Shown in pieces: positions 48,123 to 60,031 of a stretch of 64,000 bases of DNA. The position numbers were made by a program, and so were the translations under genes. The stretch comes from Phalacrocorax aristotelis (Eukaryota; Chordata; Aves; Suliformes; Phalacrocoracidae). Within the stretch, counting starts at the first letter, position 1; each line of letters starts with the position of its first letter. Below the pieces are notes generated by a model, which searched no databases, was not told the origin of the DNA, and saw nothing but the letters and a program-made list of their open reading frames with translations. The stretch covers positions 52,974,621-53,038,620 of the forward strand of contig NC_134280.1 of NCBI RefSeq assembly GCF_949628215.1, written 5' to 3'.

Positions 48123-48363
48123 TAAGAAGGCTGTAGGTGAGGGGCCAGCTGGCGCAGAGCCCTCTCTGCCTGTGGCTCCCTCCTGATCTATTTTGCACCT
48201 CATTGCCAAAGTGGCCAAGCCCTAAATGCTTACACTGGGCTCTATGTTTTAATTGTGTTTGCTCTCATTAGAGCCCTGGGCCACCAGCAGCACATGTTGT
48301 ACTGGAAAGGAAACCCCGACACTGTTATTTTTGCTTGCATCCCCAGGTCATCCTGGCTTAGCA

Positions 48364-51228
48364 ATGGCAGTGGCAGCCAGAAAAGGCAGGGTGACGGACT
48401 CCCTCCTTGCCAGTAGCCCTGTGGCCATCATCACCACAGCTGAGCCAGGACTCCTGGGCAGCTGGCTTAGCCGGATCCCATGTGAGTATGGTTGCACTTA
48501 CCCTGATCTATCAGGCAGCATTATCCTGGGAGGGCTCCTGGACTTTGAGGCTGTGTATCCACTTCTCCCTCCCTCCAAATCCCTTTTTTCAGCAAGGTCC
48601 ATCAGGGTAGGGATGCTGCAGAGTGGTACTGTGCTGCTCAAGGAGTGCAGGACATTACTACCCATTTGGGGAATGGTCTCCAGCTGTGGCCTCCCTGCAT
48701 TGGGCCTGTCTAGGATTATAGGGGCAATTTTGAAAGTACAACTCCTTAATGCTGAAGCACCAGGAAGGGGTTTAAATGCACTCTTCACATTTTTGCTTGA
48801 GTTTAACTCCTCTGTCCATCTCCGCTCCCTGAACATCACACCAGTACCTAAATGGGTGCTCATTGCTGTGGCTGTGGCAGTGGCAGTTCTCCTCCTCCTC
48901 TTCCTCATCTGCATCGTCAGGTGCTGCTGTTGCAAGAAGAAGCCCAAGAAGAAGGAAAGAGTCAGCTTGCATGCCGTCAGTGGCTCCAGCACAGCCTGCC
49001 TTGTGCGTCCTGCTTTCCCCTTTTCCCCCCTCCCTCTTTCCTGGAGGTTTGTTGCCGTGCTGCCCGGTCCTGGGGGTGGTAGAAGCACGGCATGGCCAGG
49101 GACATGGCTGAGCATGTCCTGAGGGTAGTGCTGCTCTTTGCTGCAGGTCCAGCCTGAGATTGAAGACCTGGAGCGGGGCGTGGAGCAGAAGGCACGAGGA
49201 AAGCTGCAGTACTCCCTGGAGTACAACTTCCGTGCGCAGGAGGTGGGGATGCTTGTGGCCACGGCATGGCAGGGAAAAGGCTTTGTTGCATGGTCCCTCT
49301 TTGTTGCCCACCAAGATGGGCCATACCCTCTCGCACCTCTCTCCGCCTGCAGCCTTGCTGGCTCCACTTGGTGTGGAGGTGTCCTTCCTGCTGCACTTGC
49401 TTGCTTCCCACTGAGATGCCAGTCATCTGCCCCATCCTCCTCCACCTGGTGACCTTGTGCATTGCTCCTTTTAAGCTGAAAGTTGGCGTGAAGCAGGCAG
49501 CTGAGCTGAAGGCCATGGACAGTGGAGGCACATCTGATCCGTATGTGATCATCTACCTAACGTCTGATATGAAGAAGAAGTACGAGACCAAAGTTTACCG
49601 CAAGACCCTGAACCCTGTCTTCAATGAGAGCTTCATTTTCCAGGTAGGAAACTACAGCTGATGACAGTTTTATGGTCCCATCAGGAGTGTTGCATGGGCA
49701 CTGCTCCCTGGGCATAAACCTCTCCAGGCAGGGAGATGCCTTTGCAATGGGGTGGGGAAGCGTCAGAGGGAAAGACCTGTTATTGCATCTGCCTCCCCAT
49801 CCCATGGGGCAGGGCTGCCACCAAGGAGTGAATCCAGGTTTTAGGGTCCTCCCCTGCAGGTACCCCAGGCAGAGGTGCCTGAATCTACGCTGGTGATGAA
49901 GGTCTATGACTTCAATCGCTTCACCAAGCATGACATCATTGGCGAGGTCCGGCTGCCCCTGGCCAGTGTCAGCCTGCAGCATGTCATCGAGCAGTGGAGT
50001 GACCTGGTGGCGGCCAGTAAAGTGGAGGTTGGTCCTGGTGGCTGGGAAACTCTGCCGGGAGGAACGCATTGTTGCTTTTGCTTTGCTTGGCACCACCCCA
50101 AGAAGCAGCCCCTTGGGGGCAAGCATGAAGATGGGGGAGACCTGAGAAACTTTGGTCCAGCCTGGTGCTCTAGCCCCAGGTGAGCCAGCTCCTCTGCCCA
50201 GTGTTCATCACTGGCATCTCTCCATCAGGAAGAGCAGCTGGGTGAGATCTGCTTCTCGCTGCGCTACGTCCCTAGCACTGGCAAACTAACAGTGCTCATC
50301 CTGGAAGCCAAGAAGCTGAAGCGGATGGACTCCCATGGGCTTTCAGGTCAGCAGGGACTGCTCATGCTCAGGTCTCCCTACCCTTGCTCAGGCCTTAATG
50401 ATGGCACCCAGAGATGCAAAGCCTTGAAAGCTCTCTGTGCAGAGACCTGCTTCCCTCTCCCAGCACCGTACCCAGGCCTTGGCCAGCTCCCAGCCTTCCC
50501 CAGCAAAAATATTCCATCTTTGGGTGAAGCTGGAGGTATTTTCCAGGAGAAAATGTCATGGCTGGATAGCATGGGGAGCTCATGGCAGGAGGAAGCAGGG
50601 GGAGGTGAGCTGTGGGGTGGCTGGCAAGGGGAAGAGGGGTGGATGCTCACCACAAGAAGTGACAAGTGGGATGCCATGCTCTGCTTGGGATTGGCCTAGG
50701 GAAGCTGTTTCATGGCTGAGCTCCTCAGTCAAAAATTGTCACTTGTGTCAGCCGTGTCCTCTCTCTCCTCAGATCCTTTTGTCAAGGTGCATCTCATCCT
50801 GAACAGGAAGAAATGGAAGAAGAAAAAGACAAGTGTGAAAAAAAACACCTTAAGCCCTTACTTCAATGAGGTGTTTGTTTTTGAGGTGCCTTTCAGTCAG
50901 ATCCAGGTGGGCTTCACTGCAGCACCCAGGGCTGAGCAGGTCCCCACTGCAGCAAGCCCCCTCCCACTGACCCTCTTTCTTGTGTCCCCCCCAGAACGTG
51001 GAAGTTGTCATCTCTGTCTGGGATCATGATAAAGTAACCAAGAATGAGCCCATCGGCAAACTCTTCCTGGGATGCCGGGCCACGGGCAACCAGCTGCGGC
51101 ACTGGTCTGACATGCTCTCCAACCCACGCCGGCCCCTCACCCAGTGGCACAGCCTGCAGCCCCCAGATGTGGTCGACAAAGCCCTGGGGCTGAATTCCCA
51201 CCTCAAGCTGTCCCTGTCCCCCAGATAG
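48364..51228 (+). CDS. SYT8: Synaptotagmin 8, complete eight-exon gene
   Basis: Tandem-C2 membrane protein of the synaptotagmin family, involved in vesicle exocytosis. Coding exons are 48364-48481, 48845-49002, 49147-49242, 49476-49643, 49860-50027, 50229-50346, 50773-50906 and 50995-51228. All junctions are GT-AG and in phase, giving 397 residues (human SYT8 is about 401). The first exon has an acceptor at 48346, so the ATG follows a short leader. Residues 1-42 are lumenal/extracellular, with the conserved SRIPLPKW segment. A transmembrane helix spans about 43-65, then a CCCC cluster at 66-69 (likely palmitoylated) and a KKKPKKK stretch. C2A covers about 110-236 and C2B about 240-390, with polybasic [13 protein letters not shown] and the C2B signature ELRHWSDML-like [15 protein letters not shown]. 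Calcium ligands by comparison with SYT1 are D139, D145, D197, N199 and D205 in C2A, and D270, D276, D330, D332 and E338 in C2B. This is much more complete than in mammalian SYT8. Confidence 0.95.
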
Positions 51229-54200
51229 TGGGGGGTTTCCTCTTCCACACAGAGGGCAGGACAGAGGGCTTGTGGAAGGATGAGGAGCTTCTGCTCAGCG
51301 GCGTCTAGATGTGTTCATCCCAGCTCAATGTCTGCAAAGAGAGGACTGGGGGCTCCTTTTGGCCAAGAGATGAGCTGCCTGCTGGTGCAGCTCATGCCCT
51401 GTGTAATGTCTGGAGTGGAGCAGCTCGGCACCCCAGGGCAAGGCTGGACACAGAGCAGAGGATGCTAGAAGGGACAGCATGGGTGCAGGAGCCAGCTCAT
51501 CCCAGCTGCTCTTGGGCTGGGGGGACAAATACACGGAGCTTCAAGGTCATGCAAAAACACTGAGTCCATTGATATTTTAAAACAGGGGATTAACATGCCA
51601 GCAGCATGGGGTGGGAAGTTTCTTTGGTTGTGAATAACTCGTCAAGAGGCAAGATCTTGGGAAGGCTTTATGCGTCTTGGGAAGGCTTTTAAACAAGACC
51701 AAGATCTTGAAGCACCCTAAGAGGCTCTCGAGGAGAGAAAGAGGACAGGCTGGTAGGGACGGTGTTTGAGATACAGGACTAGCTCTTCAGTGCTTCTGTG
51801 TCCTCGCTAGAAGCTAAATGAGACAGCAAGATCAGCCACTAGTTGTCCACAGGGCTTCACTCTTAGCCCATTCTGAGCCCATGCTGACTTGTGCACCCCA
51901 AGATGTGACTCAGGGTATGGGACTCACCAGCAACCATCCCCATGGACCATGCAGATGAGGATGTACAGTCAGCTCTATCCACCCCGCATGGTCCTACAGT
52001 GCTAGTGCAGAAAGGTTTGCACCCCCAGCACCTGGAGGTGCTGCCAGGGTGAAGGGGCTGAGGAGCTCACTTCCATGCCATGATCACAACACCCTGAAGA
52101 AGGCTGGGTTGCAACACTCATGTCACTTCTGGGCAGGTTTCATGTAATCTGGGAGGTTTTTGTGGCCACATGTCCTGCCCTGCCTTGCTTCATGTGGCTT
52201 TGGGGTGGGAGCTATGTAAGTAAAGATCCCTCCTAGAAGGATGAGGGCATTGAAGAGGTGCCACCATCCCTACCTGTCCTTGGGTGTGCTGTATTTGGGG
52301 TAGCTCAAAAGCACCTCCTCTGAGCCATCTGCAGGAGGAAGCTCACTGCATTGGACTGGAGGAAGGAATCACCCTTGCTCTGAAATACCTCTAACACAAA
52401 GCAGCCATAACACACAGAAGATTTAGACTCATCTAATGAAATTTTGGCCCAAAAGACAGCAATTTGCACTGTGGGGAGCAGTGGGCACAATGCTAATAGC
52501 TGTTACCTGGGTTCTGGAGGGGAGAGAGCCTGTGCATTAATGACGAGCCATTAATATTGAAAAGCAGTTAATTTGCAATTACCCAGAGCTCCATGGAGTG
52601 ACCATCCAAGAGTTAAACAAACCTGCTGAAGCTGAGGAAGATTATGAAAACTCTCAATAGAGATTAATGACCTAAGCTTAACCATAAAAAGCTGCTGTGT
52701 CTGCTTCTTGATAAATATTCTCCAGGCTTTGCTGTAGTTTGAGGAGGGAAGAAATGACAGGGTGGTTTTGAGACAGCTGTAATAAGTGGAGTGTGGCTTC
52801 TGCTGGGGAAACAGCATCTGCTGGCAGCTGCTAATGAGATGGAGGAGAAAATCAGTCACCTGAGAAAGACTTGTAAAGGGATGCTTTAAAGCATCAACTT
52901 TCAGTCTCAGCCTTGAATCAGGTTGAAACAGGCTGTGCAGAAGAGAACATCTCTGAATTGGGTTTGGGATCCCAAATCTGTTGTGAGGTTGGTTTTTGGT
53001 GATGCTGTGTGGTGATTTAGGGCCATGCAGGACCCAGAAGGGTTTTGGAGGTGCTTGGAACAAACATTTCTTTTGTGCGTATGTGTTTGCATGCTTCCTT
53101 TTTCCAGGGCCCTTTTTTTAAGTTGTGGCCTTGAGGTTCACTGCGTAATTTATGGGGCTGGGCACAAAAGCATGTGCATTAGTCCCAAAATGGACACAGC
53201 TGAAGAAAGTGTGGGGACATCCCTTCCTTGAGAAAGGCTACCCCCAATACAAGCACCCACCACTCATCCCTCCAGCTTTGGTGTTGCTCAGAGCCCAGAT
53301 CACTGGCACCTGGCTGGGCCAGCTCTAGGCAGCCTGGGCTGATCCTTGGTGCTGTAAAACACAGCAAACTAATTTGTTTGCTCAAGAGGGAGAGGAGAGT
53401 GGGTGGGGATGATCTCCACCCAGCTCCAGTTTTTAATGCACTGCCAAGGCTGCCTTCTTTCTCCATCATTTCTTTACCTTTTCAATCTGCCTTTTGCCCT
53501 TACAACAAGGTTTTGAGTGCTCTCCTCCTCTGGTGGGATCCTTTTTGTATCTTCTGGCAGCTGTTTGAAGCAGGGCAGGCGTAGCTGGGCTTTGTTTCAT
53601 GGCTTTTTTCACCCAAAGTGAATGTAGCACTCTCAGGAGCCTGCTCACAGGAAGGAAGATGGCCCCATCTCACACGCAGGCATCTCCTTTTCACCTTGTC
53701 CTTGGCAAGACCAGTTGTCTCTCATCTGCAAAGGCTCGATGTCCGAGCATTTACTGCCCAACCAATGCTCCTCATGCACTTGGAGGGCCTGGAGCAGGAG
53801 TATGGACAAGAAGAGAAGGAAGTGGGAGTGGAAGATGTAACAAGAAGAGAAGTTAAAGGAGGGGGAAACCAACTCCTCCTCAGCTTGTGTCTATGCTGGA
53901 TTCCCCCATCTGCATCTAGGGGGCAGGGCAGGTACGTGCTCCAGGCTGGGGCTCTGTGTTATCTGGTCTGTGGCTCCTGTAGAGCCCCACCAGCCAAGAT
54001 TTCTTCTGGAGGTGGAGCATGTGTGTGAGAGGGGAAGAAAGCTGTGATACTCCGGTGCAAGCCCATTCACATTGCCGCAGAGCCGTCTGGCACCTGGGTG
54101 GCGATGCTGGAGGTGTTCATGTGGCTTTTTCCAGGAGGCAGGAGCCAGCCTGATCCTGCACCACAGGGGCAAAGTGGGTTTTGTTGGTGGGTTGAGGGAG

Positions 54201-56437
54201 GCAAAAGCAGGTATCCAAAGCTAGTCTGCATGGTGTGAACTGTCTGGATGGTGGGTGGGGAGTTCATTCCTCTGCTTCATGCAAAGGACAGTCCCCCTGC
54301 ATTTAATTAGCAATTTTGCAGGATGGTGGCAAAAAGCAGGGCTTGGGCCATGCAGAGGTCATTAAAGGAGACAAGAAGTACTGAGGTGTTTGCTATTAAG
54401 ATTTATAATCTCATTTATTTACATCCAAATCCAAGACTTCTGACCTCAAGAAGTCCCTCCCAAAGTAAATTATTCTCTCATTCAGTGATTTTTATGATAT
54501 TTGTCCCTGTGCTTCAGGAAATCAAACAGGAGAGCTGCACCAGGAGAAGGCTGAGCCTTATTTGTGCTTGTTGCCAGTCATCTGCCGTGAGACAAAAATG
54601 ATTATGGGCTGTCATCGTTCAGCCTGGATATATGTTGGCTGTCCTCCAGCCACAGATTTTTTTGGCTAGTCTCAGAGTTTTTGAGAGCTAGAGAGTATCT
54701 AAGCTTTTCTCACAAGGAGCAAGCGTGCCTGTTTTATAAGTATTCGATAACAAGTGTCATTATGTCTTGCAATTTTATGGGGACACATATACTTTTCCAT
54801 GCCACAGTGTTGTTTTAAAAGCCCCGGCTCCTGGATTTGCAGGTTTGCAGCTTTTTTTTTTTTAAAGCACACTTTTAACCTTTGTGGTTGTAGAGGCAGG
54901 GGGAATATATGAGGGTGCCTCCAGGCTCAAAACCCAGAGGCAAAGTGAAAAGATGATTGGCTTTTGCTTGAGGCTCTTGCAAATGAATGGGGGTCCTGGC
55001 AGCTGCCCAGCCATGCTGCGAGCCCGGGGTTTGCTGTGGGATGGTGGCGGTGGGCAACAGCGGAGGGAGGCCCCGTGGAAGGCTCACCAGCTGCTGCCAA
55101 GGTTTGCTAGGTGGGTGGGAGGAAAGCCAGTACCCCTCAGCTGGTGCAAAGGAGGGTAGGAGAGGTGGTGTGGGCTGCAGCCAGCCTCCCCCTGGCTCAG
55201 AGCCCCACCATGTGCTGCTCTCTCTTGGGGGGTCCAGGGTCACGATTCCTACTGAAACTACATCTCCCAGGCTGCCCAGCACACTGCCCTGCTGCCAGCT
55301 CCCCAGGGAGGGCTGCTTGGGGGAGATGGGGTGCAGCCACTGGCCCCCGCTGGCCCTGGCACCCTGCCCTCGCCTACGGTAAAGCATTGCGGCATGGGGA
55401 GGAACTTTGGTGAAGGGTCCTGCACGCTGCTGGGTGGGAGGGATGGCTCCAGTTGGCCAACTGGCCTCTGGGAAGCTCTGGTGGGATAAGGGGGTGCTGG
55501 GAGAGCCCCCCCACTGGGCACTGGTGGGAAAAGGGTGGAGGGAAGCAGTCGTGCCTGGGTGCTGGGGTCTCTGGGGGAGGTGCATGGGAGGGAGGGGAGA
55601 GGGGCTTTGTGCTGGAGCTGGGAGCAAGGCAGGGAGAGGGGAGTGGGAGGGGGGCTGCAGGATGGTGTGCTACTGCCTTTCGGGGTGACAGCTTCCTCCT
55701 CTGCCCTGGCCAAGTCTGCAGTAGATGTGCCTTTCAGTTCCTCAGAGAGAGGCAAGGACCCTCACTCCTCTCCCTACCCTTATCTCTACTCCTTTCCCTA
55801 TCTCCTTTTTCCTGCCCTTTCCCCCCCTTTTTTTTCTGCCCCCTTTCCCCTGCCCCAACCTCTTTTCTCTGCCCCCTTGATCCTGCCCCAGCTACTGCTG
55901 GGGCACTCACATCTGGAACTCTTTGTGCCCCATACTGGGCTTGATTTGCTTCTGTATCAGTCTGGTGACACAGACGTGTTTTTAGGACCAGTTTAAGTCC
56001 CACTGCATGTTTCACTGCCATGGAGGGTTTCCATCGTGGGGTAGCAGCCTCCTGCCCCAAACAGTCCCATCCAAGAAACAGGACTGATAACGGGTGCACA
56101 GAGATGCTCCCCAGTGCCTCCTTCCATTTGAAGGAGCAGACCTAAAACCCCATCACTTATAATTTCTCTGTATTTCAGGTCTCAGAAGGATGGAGCCAGA
56201 GGAAAACCAGCACAAGGATTTCACCACTGTCACGCTGCCAGGCAAAGGATGTCCCCCAGAGATCAGTGTTATCAGTTATCTGTGATAATTTGTTGCATGT
56301 CAACAAGACGGGGATTTCTCAATCAGCCTTGCTAACTTCACACAAAGGTGATGAAGCCCCTGTGGGCACTTACTGCAGTTCAGTTCAAGCAGGAACAAGC
56401 ACAAAGACAATTAGGAATAGTAATTCAGCTAAAATTT
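51229..56437. other. SYT8 3' flank and intergenic DNA
   Basis: No canonical AATAAA was noticed in the first kilobase after SYT8, so the end of its transcript is not located. A 20-base-unit tandem duplication lies at 51655-51689. From there to the CR1 fragment no exon chain was recognised; the 250-residue minus-strand frame at 54875-55627 is proline- and serine-rich without a domain. Upstream exon(s) of the phosphatase-like gene may lie in 55-57.5 kb but could not be identified. A run of 12 T is at 54852-54863. Confidence 0.45.
51655..51689. repeat. Short tandem duplication, 20-base unit
   Basis: The 15-base string TCTTGGGAAGGCTTT occurs at 51655-51669 and 51675-51689. Confidence 0.8.
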
Positions 56438-56812
56438 AGTCTGGAGAAGAGGAGGCTGAGGGGAGACCTTACCGCTCTCTGCAACTACCTGAAAGGAGGT
56501 TGTAGAGAGGTGGGTGTTGGTCTCTTCTCCCAAGTTACTAGTGATAGAATGAGAGGAAATGGCTTCAAGCTGTGTCAGGGGAGGTTTAGATTGGATATTA
56601 GGAAAAATCTCTTTACTGAAAGGGTGGTCAGGCACTGGAAATGGCTGCCCAGAGAGGTGGTGGAGACACCATCCCTGGAGGTATTTAAAAGAAGTGTAGA
56701 TGAGGGACTTCAGGGCAAGGTTTAGGAGGCATGGTATTGTTGGGTTGACAGTTGGACTTGATGATCCTAGAGGTCTTTCCCAACCTTAATGATTCTATGA
56801 TTTTATGAACTG
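56438..56812 (+). mobile_element. CR1 LINE 3' fragment, plus strand
   Basis: 5'-truncated chicken-repeat-1-type non-LTR retrotransposon. The plus strand encodes the C-terminal end of CR1 ORF2, from [10 protein letters not shown] through [31 protein letters not shown] and [15 protein letters not shown]. It continues through the 3' UTR (TTGATGATCCTAGAGG...) to the ending ATTCTATGATTTTATGA. The remaining frame is still open to a stop near 56725, suggesting modest age. It is in the same orientation as the phosphatase-like gene downstream and opposite to the copy at 61.7-63.7 kb. Confidence 0.95.
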
Positions 56813-57530
56813 AAATGAGCTCTTGACCTGCAAACACCCTAACCTGTATCTTATTTTAAGTCCTGTGAGCAGTGTCTGGGAAGATGGTAGTTTTGCAAAC
56901 AAGTGTTTCATCACCCTGCTCATAAACATGGACATTGCAGATGTCCCCTTCTGAGCCAGTTATCTGGGGGCAACAAGCCCTCTGTGTTTCCCATGGGAAC
57001 TTTGGTTAGTGAATGATTCATTGTTCATTTAGGATGAGAAGAATTACACCCTTGGAAGAGCCAGTTCTCCTCATCGGCTGTGAAGGAGGTGGCTGGCTCA
57101 GGTGGAGGTTTCTGCCCCATCAGCATCTGGGTTTGCCCTGGATGGAGAGCATTTCCCTTTTAGCTTACATAAAAATCAGAGCGGTTTTGATGTAGAAGCC
57201 TGAATTTTGGCATGAAAGGCACGACTTAAGAGAGCCCAGTTAAAACGCTTGGCATTACTGTTATGAAAAGCTGGTTGGGAACCTTACTCTGGACGTGACA
57301 AAGGACACATTCACATCTACAAAGGCCAGAAACAAAATCTTCTGAAGGTCTCTCTGCTTTTATTGCACTCATCCCACACTACCCTTGAGTTTTGGGTATG
57401 TGCTAAACTCAGGTCTGGCTCCATATGGGAAACCTCTTAGATACACCCTGCAGTAAGGAGCATTGGGGATGGTGTTGAGTTTTCCTGGCTCAGCCCTCTC
57501 CTTTTCTGAGCTTATCCCTTCCCTTCCCAG

Positions 57531-60031
57531 GCCTGATTGCGAAGTACCTCCAGAAGACCTTCCAGAGGCCCATCGCCTTGCAGCTGTTTTCTCCCATGGC
57601 ACTCTCTCAGTTATGTGCGGGTAGGCGAGGCAGCTGAGGGTCTTTGCAGCTCCCAGCTTTTTTACAAAATGTGGTGTCTGGGGTCACATAGCACTTGCAA
57701 AAAGCCAGTGGGCTTGTAATGGATGATTTCTGGAGAATCATTCCCTACATGGCCACTGGTTTGTAAGGCAGTTGCTGACCTTGGAGACAGAAAAGCTTTG
57801 TGCTTTATTGCTTTTTTTTTGAGCTCTATGGCCACTTTTTCTTTACTAACACAAAGTTCTTGCTGCTGCTTTGTTTTGGCACAGACAGCCTTAAAGACCT
57901 TTTAAGAGTGAAGATATATTGCAACCATATTCATTTCAGCACACAGAGGTCTCAGCCTATTCTCCAGACGTGTTCTGGGTCATGTCCTGGTCTTTAGCAG
58001 GGTTTGAGGACCCTTCCAGACCCATGGAAGACCCATGGAAGATTGTGATCAGCTGTCAGGTCACTGTGGTAGTATAATCCATGGGCAGGCTTGGTGGGAA
58101 TGCTGGAGGTATCACCTCAGCTGCTGGAGGTCTGGGCACAGACCACCGTTAGGCAGAAATGTGTGGGCTGTTGGCTTTCCAGAGGGTCTGCCAACTCAGC
58201 CTGGGGACATGGAGAAATGGCTGGGCTGTGGCAGGGTCTGAGGCACCTTCTGGTCCAAGTGTCCTGGGTGTAAGTGGGAAAAGCTCCTGTGAGGAGTAAG
58301 ATCTGTGCCTGGGTCTGAGCTGGGAACTGAGCGACCCTAACCCTGGCTATGAACACACCATCTCCATTGCTGGAGACTGAAGCCCTCAGGTGCTGCCGTG
58401 GTGAGAAGGGGCTTCATCTAGAGGGCTTTTCTGTCATTTGCCCTCCCCCTGCAGCTTCTCTTTACCCCTTCAAGTTTTCAGTTTGAAATGTCATCCCTCC
58501 TCCTGGCTCCAGCTTTCAATGAGTTGCAAACCTCTCCAGCCGCTCACACCAAAGAGTGTCCCTCTGGAGTGGTAGGGATCATTAAAATGCCTTGTTTCTC
58601 TTCAAGGCCAGTGTTTATATTGAAAGCACCTGTGTCTGAGTACTTGAGTGTGTCCATATGGAGTTGTTCTGTTCCTACAGGCTCTTGTCCAAACTTGGTG
58701 ATAAGTAAAAGTGAAGTGCATGAAAAGAAGGGTGGGGATGTGGTGTCCGTAGCCACCCAGCCTGACAGGACACACTGGCCACTCTCCTTAGCATCATCAG
58801 CAGGAGGGGATGACCGCTCCAGCAAGCCGGCACCCCAGGACTGGCAGAGCAGTCTGAAGGTCCAGGTGAGCCTTTACAGCATGTTTGTGCCTGACCCAGG
58901 GAAACAGGATGATTGGGTATTTGGGCTGGTGATGTGCAAGGTCTTCAGGGCCTCTAGTATATCCAAGTGCTGCTGTGGGCAAAGCCAGCTGCCAGCTTGT
59001 GCCTTCTTGCTTGTGCAGCTGGAGAGACAAGTTTCTGTGGTCTCACCAGTCCTTTTGGGATTTTTTGCAGATGGGAGAGCCTGAGAGTGGAGTGGTGGCC
59101 CACAGCACAGGGTCCCTGGTGCAGGCATCCTATTCCTGTGCTCACAGATCCAGTCCCACCCCTGATTCTCCCCTGCCTTGTCCAGCAGACTCCCTTTCCA
59201 AGGCCAAGCTCTCCAGCTGCTTTTCCATCTTCTCATCGCTGTTGTGGAGCTCCAAGCCTGATTCCAGCTCCCTGACCCATGCCAGCTTGAAGAATATGCA
59301 TCTTGAGGAGCCCACTGGTCTGAAATCAAGAGAGCCTGCATATTCCTCCTTCACAGGACCCATCATCGCTTGGATAACTGACTGCATCTACCTGGGGAAT
59401 CTCAATGCTGCCTACAACGGGCAGGCGCTGTGCACCAACAGCATTGACAGCATCATTGACCTGAACAGCCTGCCCAGTGACCACAGCCTGAGCATCATCC
59501 CCTGCATGTGCCAACGGGGAGGGCTGACACAGCTGGTCAAGCCTCAAGGTTGACATCGAGGCTCCACTCCATGGGGATCATCACAAAATGGGGCAACTGT
59601 GCTTTCAGAACATCAACAAATGCATTGAAACCTTGCTGGAGAAAGGGAAGTATGTCCTCATACACTGCAGGGATGGTTGCTTTCTAGGTCCTACTTGTGT
59701 CATTCAGTACCTGATGGTCAAGCACAGCATGAGGCTGCCGGCAGCCTACAAGCTTGTGAGGGCACGGTACCTGCTGAACATCCAGGAGTGTCATCAGGAC
59801 CTGTTGGTGGGTTTGGAGATGTCCCTGCAGCCTGGGGGCATCAACATCACATGCCTGAAGCACTTCCTGTCAAGAAAGACAGCATGGAGCTATATTAACA
59901 GGGTGGCTGTGTTGTTTGGCAGCAGCCCTGAAAAAGGAAAAGCCAAAGGCCTTAAGTCTGTGTCATGGGTGAATGAGGTGACTGTAGCTGTGGGGTACAT
60001 AGGACAGCACTGGCACAAGATGCAAAGGTGA
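57531..60031 (+). CDS. Dual-specificity-phosphatase-like gene with degenerate active site; 5' end not found, one frame break
   Basis: I do not recognise the gene itself. Three exons join in matching phases: 57531-57620 (LIAKYLQKTFQRPIALQLFS...), 58681-58865 (SCPNLVISKSEVHEKKGGD...) and 59071-60031. Acceptors are CCCAG, CTACAG and TTGCAG; donors are GTAGGC and GTGAGC. The third exon starts with a serine-rich linker, then a DSP-fold domain: IIAWITDCIYLGN, SIDSIIDLNSLPSDHS, SLKVDIEAPLHGD, INKCIETLLEKGKYVLIHCR, TCVIQYLMVKHSMRLPAAYK, ARYLLNIQECHQDLLVGLE. The P-loop reads HCRDGCFLGPT. The cysteine (codon 59666-59668) is kept, but the invariant arginine six residues later is leucine (codon 59684-59686), so phosphatase activity is unlikely. 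Near 59516-59527 the frame shifts by +1; without one extra base there the domain would be continuous. This could be pseudogenisation, an allele or a sequence error. The start of the protein lies upstream in an exon I could not find. The stop is at 60029-60031. Confidence 0.7.
58019..58042. repeat. Short tandem duplication, 12-base unit
   Basis: AGACCCATGGA followed by a near-identical AGACCCATGGA, in an intron of the phosphatase-like gene. Confidence 0.75.

Noticed and set aside
48253-49122. 289-residue plus-strand open frame
   Set aside because: It reads through SYT8 introns. The true coding parts are 48364-48481 and 48845-49002, shown by GT-AG sites and match to the SYT8 membrane segment.
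48498-49445. 315-residue minus-strand open frame opposite SYT8
   Set aside because: Antisense shadow of SYT8 exons and introns without any domain.
54875-55627. 250-residue minus-strand open frame
   Set aside because: Proline/serine-rich low-complexity translation, no domain, overlapped by other long frames in the same GC-rich stretch.
57010-57125. Segment after TTCATTTAG as an upstream exon of the phosphatase-like gene
   Set aside because: Exit phases at the available GT sites do not fit the phase-1 entry at 57531, and one frame has an early stop.
59549-59608. A very short intron explaining the frame change in the phosphatase-like exon
   Set aside because: AAG|GTTGAC to CAG|AAC does not match in phase. 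A GTCAAG donor would match but is weak, leaves an intron of about 75 bases, and removes the DSP-like SLKVDIE segment.
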